This document shows, one piece after another, positions 1 to 7,237 of a stretch of DNA of 40,562 nucleotides. Every line of letters starts with the position of its first letter. Within the stretch, counting starts at the first letter, position 1. Below the pieces are notes generated by a model that was given only the letters and a program-made list of their open reading frames with translations, was not told the origin of the DNA and made no database searches. The stretch lies in NCBI GenBank assembly GCA_902475445.1, contig CABRZN010000008.1, positions 1 to 40,562 of the forward strand. Reading direction: 5' to 3'. The stretch is from an uncultured Collinsella sp. GTDB lineage: Bacteria; Actinomycetota; Coriobacteriia; Coriobacteriales; Coriobacteriaceae. The position numbers and the translations under genes are program-made.

Positions 1-2210
1 CCACCATCTCGCGCGGGCGCGTGACCTTTGTCGATGCCGCCCTGCCGCAGGGCGTGGTGGTGCCCGATGCCAACCTGGCCGTGTTCTCGATCGCCGACCT
101 CAACGCCCGTATGGATGCCAACCGCGCGCGCAGCCGCCGCAAGGTGGACATTACGCAGATCACCTTCCCGTTTAAGCCGGGCGACTACGTGGTGCACGCT
201 ACCCACGGTATCGCGCTCTTTAGCGAGATCGCGCGCCAGGAAGTGGGCGGCAAGGAACGCGACTACTTTTTGCTGGAATACGCCGATGGCGACAAGCTCT
301 ACGTGCCGCTGGAGCAGGTTGACCGCATTACGCGCTACGTTGGTCCCGACGGCGATAAACCGCGCTTGACCAGGCTCAACACCGCCGACTGGACGCGGGC
401 CACCAACAAGGCGCGCAAGAATGCCAAAAAGCTGGCGTTTGACCTGGTCGACCTGTATACGCGCCGCTCGTCGATTACCGGTATTGCCTGTCCGCCCGAC
501 ACGCCCGAGCAGATCGAGATGGAGGAAAGCTTCCCCTACGACGAGACGCGCGACCAGCTGGAGGCTATCGCCGACATCAAGGCCGACATGGAGGCACCCA
601 AGCCCATGGACCGCCTACTGTGCGGCGACGTGGGTTTCGGCAAGACCGAGGTCGCCCTGCGCGCGGCCTTTAAGTGCGTGGACTCCGGCCGCCAGGTCAT
701 GGTGCTCTGCCCCACGACCATTCTGGCCCAACAGCACTACGAGACATTCTTTGAGCGCTTTGCCCCGTTTGGCCTGGAGGTCGAGGTGCTCAGCCGCTTC
801 CGCACCCCGGCGCAGCAAAAGCGCGCGCTCAAGGCGTTTGCCGAGGGCACGATCGATGTGCTCATCGGCACGCACCGTCTGCTTTCGGCCGATGTGAACC
901 CCAAGAACCTGGGCCTGGTGATCATCGACGAGGAGCAGCGCTTTGGTGTGCAGCACAAGGAGCAGCTCAAAAACCTGCGCGAGCAAATCGACGTGCTCAC
1001 GCTCTCGGCAACGCCCATCCCGCGTACCATGCAGATGGCCACGAGCGGCGTGCGCGATATGAGTCTGATCACCACGCCGCCGACCGGGCGTCGTCCCGTG
1101 ATCGTGCACGTGGGGGAGTACGACCCCGATGTGGTGAGCGCGGCGATTCGCCTGGAGGTGGGCCGCGGCGGTCAGGTGTATTACGTGTCCAACCGCGTCA
1201 AGACCATCGACGATGCCGTGGCGCGCGTGCACGAGGCCGCGCCCGAGGCGCGCGTGGGCGTGGCGCACGGCAAGATGAGCCCGCGCGAGGTCGAGGACGT
1301 GATGATCGAGTTCGCGACCAAGAAGATTGACGTGCTTATCGCCACGACCATCGTGGAGAGCGGCATCGACAACGCAACGGCCAACACGCTGATCATCGAG
1401 GATTCGCAACGCCTGGGTCTGGCGCAGCTCTATCAGCTCAAGGGCCGTGTGGGTCGCTCTGCCACGCAGGCCTACGCGTACTTTATGTTCCCGGGCGAGC
1501 TGCCACTCACCGAGGAGGCGACGGCGCGCCTGACCGCACTTTCCGAGTTCCAGGACCTGGGCAGCGGCATGCGCATCGCCATGCGCGACCTGGAGATTCG
1601 CGGCGCCGGCTCGCTTATGGGCGCCGAGCAGCACGGCAACCTGTCGAGCGTGGGCTTTGACCTGTTTACGCAGATGCTGGGCCAGGCGGTGGCCGAGGCG
1701 CGCGGCGATGACGACGCCGGCGTGGAGGCGGCGAGCGTGGGCATTAACCTGCCGGCCGATTACTTCTTGTCCGAGGAGTACCTGCCGGCGGTGGACCAGC
1801 GCGTGCTCGTGTACCGTAAGCTCGCAGCGGCCGAGGACCTGGAGAGCATCGACGAGGTGCAGGAAGAGACCGAGGCCGCGCATGGCGAGCTGCCGTTGGC
1901 GGGACTCAACCTGTTCAATCGCGCGCGCATCCGCATTCGCGGCGAGCGTCTGGGGCTCGAGAGCGTCACGCTCAGCGGCGGCCGCATCACCTTTTTGGGC
2001 GTCGACGTGCCCAAGAAGGTGGCCTTTGAGCTAAAGACCCGCTATGGCGCGGTGAACTTCCCCAAGAGCCGCAAACTGTCGGTGCCCTACAAGGCGGGCG
2101 CCGGCGCGGGCAGCGGCCTGGGTCGCGGTCTCGACGCCAACGACGGCACCGGCCCCGTGGCCGCGGCGCTCATGCTGCTGCAGCAGTTGGGTGCTAGTGA
2201 TGATGACTAG
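1..2210 (+). CDS. mfd: Transcription-repair coupling factor Mfd (5'-truncated by window)
   Basis: Mfd is an ATP-driven DNA translocase that removes RNA polymerase stalled at lesions and recruits UvrA. The reading frame is already open at base 3, so the N-terminal UvrB-like part lies outside the window; about 735 of the usual 1,100-1,200 residues are visible. Counting from the GTG at base 21, there is an RNA-polymerase-interacting domain (GDYVVHATHGIALF, about 53-66), helicase motif I GDVGFGKTE (202-210), a DEEQ box (303-306), motif III LSATPIPRT, motif VI with QLKGRVGRS, and the C-terminal TRCF domain (about 570-680). The GTG at 21 lies inside the protein and is not the start. No intrinsic terminator is obvious before the next gene. 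Confidence 0.97.
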   Translation, partial: TISRGRVTFVDAALPQGVVVPDANLAVFSIADLNARMDANRARSRRKVDITQITFPFKPGDYVVHATHGIALFSEIARQEVGGKERDYFLLEYADGDKLYVPLEQVDRITRYVGPDGDKPRLTRLNTADWTRATNKARKNAKKLAFDLVDLYTRRSSITGIACPPDTPEQIEMEESFPYDETRDQLEAIADIKADMEAPKPMDRLLCGDVGFGKTEVALRAAFKCVDSGRQVMVLCPTTILAQQHYETFFERFAPFGLEVEVLSRFRTPAQQKRALKAFAEGTIDVLIGTHRLLSADVNPKNLGLVIIDEEQRFGVQHKEQLKNLREQIDVLTLSATPIPRTMQMATSGVRDMSLITTPPTGRRPVIVHVGEYDPDVVSAAIRLEVGRGGQVYYVSNRVKTIDDAVARVHEAAPEARVGVAHGKMSPREVEDVMIEFATKKIDVLIATTIVESGIDNATANTLIIEDSQRLGLAQLYQLKGRVGRSATQAYAYFMFPGELPLTEEATARLTALSEFQDLGSGMRIAMRDLEIRGAGSLMGAEQHGNLSSVGFDLFTQMLGQAVAEARGDDDAGVEAASVGINLPADYFLSEEYLPAVDQRVLVYRKLAAAEDLESIDEVQEETEAAHGELPLAGLNLFNRARIRIRGERLGLESVTLSGGRITFLGVDVPKKVAFELKTRYGAVNFPKSRKLSVPYKAGAGAGSGLGRGLDANDGTGPVAAALMLLQQLGASDDD

Positions 2211-2266
2211 CGAGTCGACGCTGCAAACACCCTATTTGGGCACTCTGGTTCCATCGAAAGGAAAGC

Positions 2267-3130
2267 ATGTTCGGATACATCTATAAGAAAGACGTCGCCA
2301 TTATCGCGGTTGTCCTGTGTCTTTGTCTGGGCGTGGGTAGTTTCTTCGACTATCAGATTTCGAGCGCGCTGTTCAACATCGGCAGCATGTACGGTCGTTT
2401 TGTCGAGGCGGCCGGCGAGCTGCCGTTCGAGCTGACGGCGAGCATCGCGGGCGTTATGCTCGTGCGCTCGGCACGCCCCGATTCCAGGGGGAGCAAATGG
2501 CTCGCTGCGCTGGGCGTTTTGATCAACGTGGGTCTGGTCGGCTACGAGATTATCGGATCGCTGCGCGTCGGCGGCAAGCTCATCGCGTTTCAGCTGGTGC
2601 TGACGTTTGTGCTGGTCATTGCGGTTAACGTTATTGCCTATCGCCTCACGCGCGCGACCGCGCCCGACGAGCTCACGCGCTGGGCGTTGATGGTACTTGC
2701 CGTGTGGGTCGCTCAGGCCATTATCCTCAACGTGATCGTCAAGCCGCTGTGGTCGCGCCCGCGCATGCGCGTGATCGAGGTGACGCCGGGGCTCGATTTT
2801 CAGCCGTGGTGGGTGATCGGCAACCCCGACAAGTGGGCCTTTATCGCCGCCGGCGTGATCAAGGACGGGTTCAAGTCGTTCGCGAGCGGACACACGGCGC
2901 ACGCGGCGATCGGCCTTATGCTCGCAGGGCTTCCCGCGGCGGCCTTTAAGGAAAAACCTTCGCGTCGCCGGGCGGTCTTTTGGACGGCGGCTGTGGTCTC
3001 GGCACTCGTCGCCTTTGGTCGTATCGTGATCGGAGCTCACTTTTTGAGCGACGTGAGCTGCGGCTTTGCCCTGGTGTTGGCGCTTGAGTGCCTTGCCGCG
3101 CGCGTTGCCTATCCCAACGGCGTACAATAG
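2267..3130 (+). CDS. PAP2-family membrane phosphatase
   Basis: This is a 287-residue integral membrane protein of the type 2 phosphatidic acid phosphatase family, which removes phosphate from lipid phosphates or related substrates at the membrane. Hydrophobic segments run through most of it. The three family motifs are present in order: KPLWSRP, then SFASGHTAHA (PSGH-type), then GRIVIGAHFLSD (R-x5-H-x3-D, catalytic His). The start follows a GAAAGGAAAG ribosome-binding site. The substrate cannot be told from sequence; undecaprenyl pyrophosphate or a phosphatidyl lipid are the usual options. It lies 56 bp after mfd and 45 bp before the aldolase-like gene, so co-transcription is possible. Confidence 0.88.
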   Translation: MFGYIYKKDVAIIAVVLCLCLGVGSFFDYQISSALFNIGSMYGRFVEAAGELPFELTASIAGVMLVRSARPDSRGSKWLAALGVLINVGLVGYEIIGSLRVGGKLIAFQLVLTFVLVIAVNVIAYRLTRATAPDELTRWALMVLAVWVAQAIILNVIVKPLWSRPRMRVIEVTPGLDFQPWWVIGNPDKWAFIAAGVIKDGFKSFASGHTAHAAIGLMLAGLPAAAFKEKPSRRRAVFWTAAVVSALVAFGRIVIGAHFLSDVSCGFALVLALECLAARVAYPNGVQ

Positions 3131-3175
3131 CCCCGTTTGAATCATCGGGCCCGTGCCCGGCTAGAGAGGATTGCC

Positions 3176-4201
3176 ATGCTCGCGTTTAACAACGACTATT
3201 CCCACGGCGCACATCCGGCAGTGCTGCAGGCGCTCGTCGACACCAACATGGAGCCGCAGCCCGGCTACGGTACCGATGCGCACACCGAGCGTGCTAAGCA
3301 GCTTATCCGCGAGGCCTGTCAGGCGCCCGACGCCGACGTGTTTTTTCTGGTGGGCGGCACGCAGGCCAACGCGACGGTGATCGACATGCTGCTCGCGCCG
3401 TACGAGGGCGTCGTTGCTGCTGAGACTGGCCACGTCGCCTGCCATGAGGCGGGCGCTATCGAGTTTGGCGGCCACAAGGTGCTCACCATTTCCGGCTACG
3501 AGGGCAAGATGCACGCCGAGGACCTTGAGAACTATATCCAGGTGTTCTACGAAAACGAGAGCTACGAGCACACGGTGTTCCCGGGTGCCGTGTATGTGAG
3601 CCTATCGACCGAGTACGGCACGCTGTACTCCAAGGCCGAGCTCGCGGCGATTCACGCGGTGTGCCAGAAGCGCGAGATTCCGCTGTTTGTGGATGGCGCC
3701 CGCCTGGCCTATGCGCTGGCGGCCGATGAGTGCGACATTACCCTGCCCGAGCTGGCGCAGCTGTGTGACGTGTTCTACATCGGCGGCACCAAGTGCGGCG
3801 CGCTTTGCGGCGAGGCTGTGGTGTTCTGTGGCATGCACGCCCCGGCGCACCCCATTCCGCGTATTAAGCAGCATGGCGCACTGCTCGCCAAGGGCCGCCT
3901 GACGGGTGTGCAGTTCGAGGCTCTTTTTACCGACGGCCTGTATTTTGAGATTGGTCGCCAGGCGATTGAGACCGCTCAGGCGCTTCGTCGCGTGCTGCAC
4001 GAGCGCGGCTACCAGTTCTTCTTGGAGACGCCGACCAACCAGCAGTTCGTGATTCTGCCCAACGAGGACATGGCCCGCATTCGCGAGCATGCCTCGATTG
4101 AGTACTGGGAAAAGTACGACGAGACCCACACGGTGGTGCGCTTTTGCACCAGCTGGGCCACGACGCAGGAGGACATCGACGCGCTGGCGGCTGTCCTGTA
4201 G
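3176..4201 (+). CDS. Low-specificity L-threonine aldolase-like PLP enzyme
   Basis: A 341-residue fold-type I PLP enzyme of the threonine aldolase/beta-eliminating lyase family, which typically cleaves L-threonine or L-allo-threonine to glycine and acetaldehyde. Visible landmarks are GGTQANATV (cofactor phosphate contact), the His of ETGHVACHEAGA, FVDGARLAYA with the Asp that binds the pyridine ring, and IGGTKCGA with the Schiff-base lysine at K206. I chose the ATG at 3176 because AGAGAGGA stands 6-13 bp upstream; an upstream in-frame ATG at 3137 lacks a site and would add 13 unrelated residues. A strong hairpin follows. Other beta-eliminating lyases share the fold, so the exact substrate is inferred. 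Confidence 0.88.
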   Translation: MLAFNNDYSHGAHPAVLQALVDTNMEPQPGYGTDAHTERAKQLIREACQAPDADVFFLVGGTQANATVIDMLLAPYEGVVAAETGHVACHEAGAIEFGGHKVLTISGYEGKMHAEDLENYIQVFYENESYEHTVFPGAVYVSLSTEYGTLYSKAELAAIHAVCQKREIPLFVDGARLAYALAADECDITLPELAQLCDVFYIGGTKCGALCGEAVVFCGMHAPAHPIPRIKQHGALLAKGRLTGVQFEALFTDGLYFEIGRQAIETAQALRRVLHERGYQFFLETPTNQQFVILPNEDMARIREHASIEYWEKYDETHTVVRFCTSWATTQEDIDALAAVL

Positions 4202-4218
4202 CCTGATGTAATGACGAG

Positions 4219-4263
4219 AGGCCGCCTTGCGCTTGGATTTGGCGCAGGGCGGCCTTTGCTTTT
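4219..4263 (+). terminator. Intrinsic terminator after the aldolase gene
   Basis: The arms AGGCCGCC (4219-4226) and GGCGGCCT (4248-4255) pair, and the stem extends inward through TTGCGC/GCGCA. A short T-rich run follows. It ends just before the ribosome-binding site of the acetyltransferase gene, so that gene probably has a weak or read-through promoter. Confidence 0.7.
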
Positions 4264-4279
4264 GGGGGAGAAGGGTTGT

Positions 4280-4861
4280 ATGACCGAGATGTCCGAGCCG
4301 ACGATTCGCCTGGCGACGCCCGAAGACGCGCCGGCGTTGCTTGCCATCTATGAGCCGTATGTGCGCCAGACGGCGATTACCTGCGAATACGAGGTGCCGA
4401 GCGTTGAGGAGTTCGCCGGGCGTATCGAGCGTACGCTCAAGCGCTATCCGTATTTGGTGATGGAGTTGGACGGGCGTCCGGTGGGCTATGCCTATGTGAG
4501 TCCGCTCAACAGCCGCGAGGCATACGACTGGTCGGTCGAGACATCGATCTACCTGGCGCGCGACGTGCGCCACGGCGGGCTGGGCCGCAAGCTGCACGAT
4601 GCGCTCAAGCAATGCCTGATCGCGATGGGCATCACCAACATGTGCGCGCTCATTGCCGTGCCGCACGACAAGGACGACGAGTATCTAACGCACAACAGTC
4701 AGGATTTCCATGCCCATATGGGATATCGCCTGGTGGGCGCCTTTGACCGCTGCGCCCAAAAGTTCGGCCGCTGGTACGACATGTGCTGGATGGAGCTGGT
4801 CCTGGCCGAGCGCACACCCAACCAACCCAAGCCAACCTGGTTTCCCGACATCCTCGCCTAA
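4280..4861 (+). CDS. GNAT acetyltransferase, phosphinothricin acetyltransferase-like
   Basis: A 193-residue single-domain N-acetyltransferase that transfers acetyl from acetyl-CoA to an amino group. The acetyl-CoA pyrophosphate loop is visible as RHGGLGRKL (R-x-x-G-x-G type, around residues 98-106). The N-terminal run IRLATPEDAPALLAIYEPYV and the later FHAHMGYRLVG...RWYDMCWME pattern are typical of the PAT/MnaT (YncA) branch, which acetylates methionine sulfoximine- or phosphinothricin-like compounds. The start at 4280 has GGGGGAGAAGG upstream; a longer in-frame start at 4211 would run through the preceding terminator hairpin and is rejected. The stop codon runs into the left arm of a 39-bp inverted repeat. 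Confidence 0.82.
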   Translation: MTEMSEPTIRLATPEDAPALLAIYEPYVRQTAITCEYEVPSVEEFAGRIERTLKRYPYLVMELDGRPVGYAYVSPLNSREAYDWSVETSIYLARDVRHGGLGRKLHDALKQCLIAMGITNMCALIAVPHDKDDEYLTHNSQDFHAHMGYRLVGAFDRCAQKFGRWYDMCWMELVLAERTPNQPKPTWFPDILA

Positions 4862-4976
4862 AACCACCACAATGGGGACAGGCACCTTTGTGGTGGTTTC
4901 TCTTAAAAATCGATCGTTTATGGCGCGTTAACCCTAAAAACCACCACAAAGGTGCCTGTCCCCATTGTGGTGGTTT
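4861..4976. repeat. Nested 39-bp inverted repeat with GGGGACAGGCACC core
   Basis: Two perfect 39-bp inverted copies occupy 4861-4899 and 4938-4976, separated by 38 bp. Each copy is itself a palindrome: AAACCACCACAA at one end and TTGTGGTGGTTT at the other flank a GGGGACAGGCACC core. The element fills the gap between two convergent genes and could form a bidirectional terminator. The core resembles REP-type palindromes seen elsewhere in this window. Confidence 0.9.
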
Positions 4977-4984
4977 TCGATTGG

Positions 4985-5707
4985 TTAGCCGATGGGCTCG
5001 GTGTATTTGGCGCGGTCGGTGCGCTGGATGCGCTTGGAGACATGGAGCGGGCGGCCGTCGGTGTCGTAGACGTAGTCGGTGATCAGGATCAGCGCCTGCC
5101 CACGCTCAACGTTGAGCAAAAACGCCTCGTTTTGCGAGGCATAGCACACCTCAAAGGTCTTATGTCCCTGTGCCGGCGCGCGATGGAATTCCTGGCGCAG
5201 CGTGGCGTAGAGCGAACCGTTGATATCGCGGTCGATGAGTGCTTCAAAGCTCGGTGGTAGATAGGTGGTCTCCAGGCACAGTGGCGCATCGTCCAGATAA
5301 CGCAGACGGACAAGTTTGACGAGCTTGCTGCCCACGGCGGCATCAAAGAACTTGGCTATGCTGCCGCCCGCCTTGGTAAAGCCCGAGTCCACCGTGCGCG
5401 TGGTGGGCTTCATGCCCTGACCCTGGACCTGCGCCGTATAGCTCGAAAACACCAGGTTGTTCTCGTGGAGCGCCGGCGTGTCGGCCACAAAGGCGCCGCG
5501 CCCGCGCTCGGTGCGAACTAGGCCCTCATCAGCTAGTACCTTAAGGGCATGGCGCACGGTGCTGCGCGACAGACCCGATTCGTCCATGAGTTCCATCTCG
5601 GACGGCAGCTTGTCTCCACGTGCGTAGGTGCCGGAGGCGATGCGGTCGCACAGTATGCCCGCCAAGCGCTCGTATTGGGTCAGTCTCTTTTTAGATGAAG
5701 CGTTCAT
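4985..5707 (-). CDS. GntR/HutC-family transcriptional regulator (regulator 1)
   Basis: A 240-residue repressor-type protein with an N-terminal winged helix (KLPSEMELMDESGLSRSTVR, then the wing ERGRGAFV, about residues 35-76) and a C-terminal UTRA effector domain (about 90-235) of the kind that binds sugar phosphates or similar ligands. It is transcribed divergently from the SIS deglycase at 5914, so it most likely controls that gene and itself. An 18-bp motif is present once near each gene in the shared 206-bp promoter region. The start at 5707 has only a weak ribosome-binding site. The effector may be a 6-phosphorylated Amadori compound, by inference from the neighbour. Confidence 0.9.
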   Translation of the reverse strand: MNASSKKRLTQYERLAGILCDRIASGTYARGDKLPSEMELMDESGLSRSTVRHALKVLADEGLVRTERGRGAFVADTPALHENNLVFSSYTAQVQGQGMKPTTRTVDSGFTKAGGSIAKFFDAAVGSKLVKLVRLRYLDDAPLCLETTYLPPSFEALIDRDINGSLYATLRQEFHRAPAQGHKTFEVCYASQNEAFLLNVERGQALILITDYVYDTDGRPLHVSKRIQRTDRAKYTEPIG

Positions 5708-5717
5708 GCGATCAACC

Positions 5718-5735
5718 TGTATCTAACTTGTATGC
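5718..5735. promoter_or_regulatory. Putative GntR operator, copy 1 (regulator side)
   Basis: TGTATCTAACTTGTATGC lies 11 bp upstream of the regulator 1 start codon. It matches the copy at 5857 in 17 of 18 bases, in the same orientation. Adjacent TGTAT/ATACA half-sites (for example TGTATTCAATACAA near 5751) suggest further contacts. Confidence 0.6.
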
Positions 5736-5856
5736 GTATCTAATCAAGCATGTATTCAATACAACAACAAAACCGCTGGTATCCAGTTATCGAAAACCGC
5801 ATCAGCAAAATTTCTAAGACAAATATAGCATACAACTAGTCGACATAACCAAAACA

Positions 5857-5874
5857 TGTATGTAACTTGTATGC
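5857..5874. promoter_or_regulatory. Putative GntR operator, copy 2 (deglycase side)
   Basis: TGTATGTAACTTGTATGC lies 39 bp upstream of the deglycase start at 5914, where a repressor would block the promoter or early elongation. It differs from the 5718 copy by one base. Confidence 0.6.
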
Positions 5875-5913
5875 CTGTGATGAGCATCAAACGAGAAGAA
5901 AGGCTGATGCACG

Positions 5914-6906
5914 ATGACCACTCAGGAACAGGTTAAGGACGTCGTCTCCCAGGTTTTGGCTGACAAGGCAGACAAGGGCGGCATCAAGCGCGTCGTGTGG
6001 ATTGGCGCCGGCGGATCCAACGGCGGCAACTATCCTGCCCAGTACTTTATGGAGCACGAGGCCACGCAGGTCGTGAGCTCCAGCTATACCAGCAACGAGT
6101 TCGTGCACGCAACCCCTGCCTACGTTAACGAGAACACCCTGGCCGTCGTCGTGTCCATGCGCGGCACCAAGGAGACCATCGTCGCCGCACAGGTCGCCAA
6201 GGACCACGGCGCCAGTACCATCGCCATCTATGTTGACGAGTCCGGCCTCACCGAGGTCTGCGACTACAAGATCCAGTATGACAGCCTGGCCGTCGACGAG
6301 TCCTGCATGGGCCGCACCAACTCCGCCGTCGTGACCATGATCGCCATGGAGCTTACGCAGCAGACCGAGGGCTATGCCGAGTACGAGACCGCCATGGCCG
6401 CCTTCGACTTGGTCGACCCTATCTATCGCAAGGCCGTCGAGTACACTCGTCCGCTCGCTGCCAAGTGGGCCGAGCAGAACGCCGACAAGCCCTGCATCAA
6501 CGTCATGGCTCAGGGCCCGCTCTTTGGTGCCGCCTACGTCTTTAGCATCTGCAACGTGCAGGAGATGCTGCAGATCGACTCCTGCACCATCAACACCTGC
6601 GACTTCTTCCACGGCCCCTTCGAGATTCTGGACAAGCGCACCTCGCTGTTCCAGCTCATCAGCGTCGGCCGCAGCCGCTGCAACGACGAGCGCGGCATCC
6701 GCTTCGTCAACCAGTACGGTGGCGAGCGCGTCTATCAGCTCGACGCCAAGGAGCTCGGCCTCAATGACATCAAGGACAGCGTGAGCGAATACTTCAACCA
6801 CCTGATCTTTGCCCCGATTCTCAACAACGTGTACATGCGCGCGCTCTCTGCCGTCACCCACAAGGACTACATGACGCGACGCTACATGTGGAAGCTGGAT
6901 TACTAG
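5914..6906 (+). CDS. SIS-domain deglycase, FrlB/FraB/GfrF-like (paralog 1)
   Basis: A 330-residue double-SIS protein related to fructoselysine-/glucoselysine-6-phosphate deglycases, which split 6-phosphorylated Amadori compounds into a sugar phosphate and a free amine. Phosphate-binding segments are IGAGGSNGGN (about 30-39) and SMRGTKETIV (about 88-97). E217 (in VQEMLQ) and H233 (in FFHGPFE) are 16 residues apart, the spacing of the FraB catalytic pair. The C-terminus ends RRYMWKLDY, as in paralog 2. Paralogs 2-4 have Glu two residues before FH (GEYFH/AEFFH), while this one has CDFFH. An AGAAGAAAGG site precedes the start. It is divergent from regulator 1, has no PTS gene directly attached, and is followed by structured element A. 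Confidence 0.87.
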   Translation: MTTQEQVKDVVSQVLADKADKGGIKRVVWIGAGGSNGGNYPAQYFMEHEATQVVSSSYTSNEFVHATPAYVNENTLAVVVSMRGTKETIVAAQVAKDHGASTIAIYVDESGLTEVCDYKIQYDSLAVDESCMGRTNSAVVTMIAMELTQQTEGYAEYETAMAAFDLVDPIYRKAVEYTRPLAAKWAEQNADKPCINVMAQGPLFGAAYVFSICNVQEMLQIDSCTINTCDFFHGPFEILDKRTSLFQLISVGRSRCNDERGIRFVNQYGGERVYQLDAKELGLNDIKDSVSEYFNHLIFAPILNNVYMRALSAVTHKDYMTRRYMWKLDY

Positions 6907-6914
6907 GGGATATT

Positions 6915-7085
6915 GGTTCCGCCGTTCTACCGAACGGCGGACCGGCCGACGCTGCGCACCCGGCATTTGGCCAATCTGCCGTTCAATTTCAAAGGCGCGA
7001 CCAGAAGGTCAGCGCCTTTTCATTTCACGGCACCTTGGCTCAAATGACGGGCGCTCGCTGACATTGCCAAAACGTCGGCGTTGCC
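6915..7085 (+). repeat. Structured intergenic element, copy A (possible RNA structure)
   Basis: Starting 8 bp after the deglycase stop, the sequence folds into: hairpin P1 (6918-6927/6932-6941, loop TACC); long-range stem P2 (6960-6974 with 7035-7050, including CATTTG/CAAATG and CCAA/TTGG); P3 (TGCCG 6977-6981/CGGCA 7028-7032); and P4 (AAAGGCGC 6991-6998/GCGCCTTT 7012-7019) capped by GACC-AGAA-GGTC. A conserved single-strand tail GACATTGCCAAAAC follows. Copy B at 15378 has different stem sequences but the same pairings and the same loops. It may serve as a terminator or RNA element; it is unnamed to my knowledge. Confidence 0.7.
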
Positions 7086-7090
7086 GTGAT

Positions 7091-7131
7091 TGGCACTTGG
7101 GGACGTTCCTTTTGTGCTGGCACTTGGGGAC
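7091..7131. repeat. Short direct repeat TGGCACTTGGGGAC, two copies
   Basis: TGGCACTTGGGGAC occurs at 7091-7104 and 7118-7131, 27 bp apart. The GGGGAC core recalls the palindromic repeats at 4861 and 11183. It lies in the 331-bp gap before the EamA gene, together with element A and the promoter; nothing else was found in that gap. Confidence 0.6.
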
Positions 7132-7169
7132 ACTCCTGGGAATCATTTCCTCGTTCGCCGATTTGTGTC

Positions 7170-7197
7170 TTGAAAAATGTATATAACGACTATAACG
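7170..7197 (+). promoter_or_regulatory. Promoter with two TATAACG operator half-sites
   Basis: A TTGAAA -35-like box (7170-7175) and TATAAC (7191-7196) are 15 bp apart. TATAACG occurs at 7182-7188 and again at 7191-7197. The same half-site or its complement CGTTATA occurs in the promoters at 8468, 14609 and 28526, pointing to a shared regulator. Confidence 0.5.
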
Positions 7198-7237
7198 TAG
7201 TGTGAAACATATTGGAAACAATATCGAGGAGGCTGCG

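Noticed and set aside
615..1883. 422-codon open frame on the minus strand inside mfd
   Set aside because: It lies antisense to unmistakable Mfd motifs, is rich in His, Arg and Leu, and has no ribosome-binding site; a GC-driven shadow frame.
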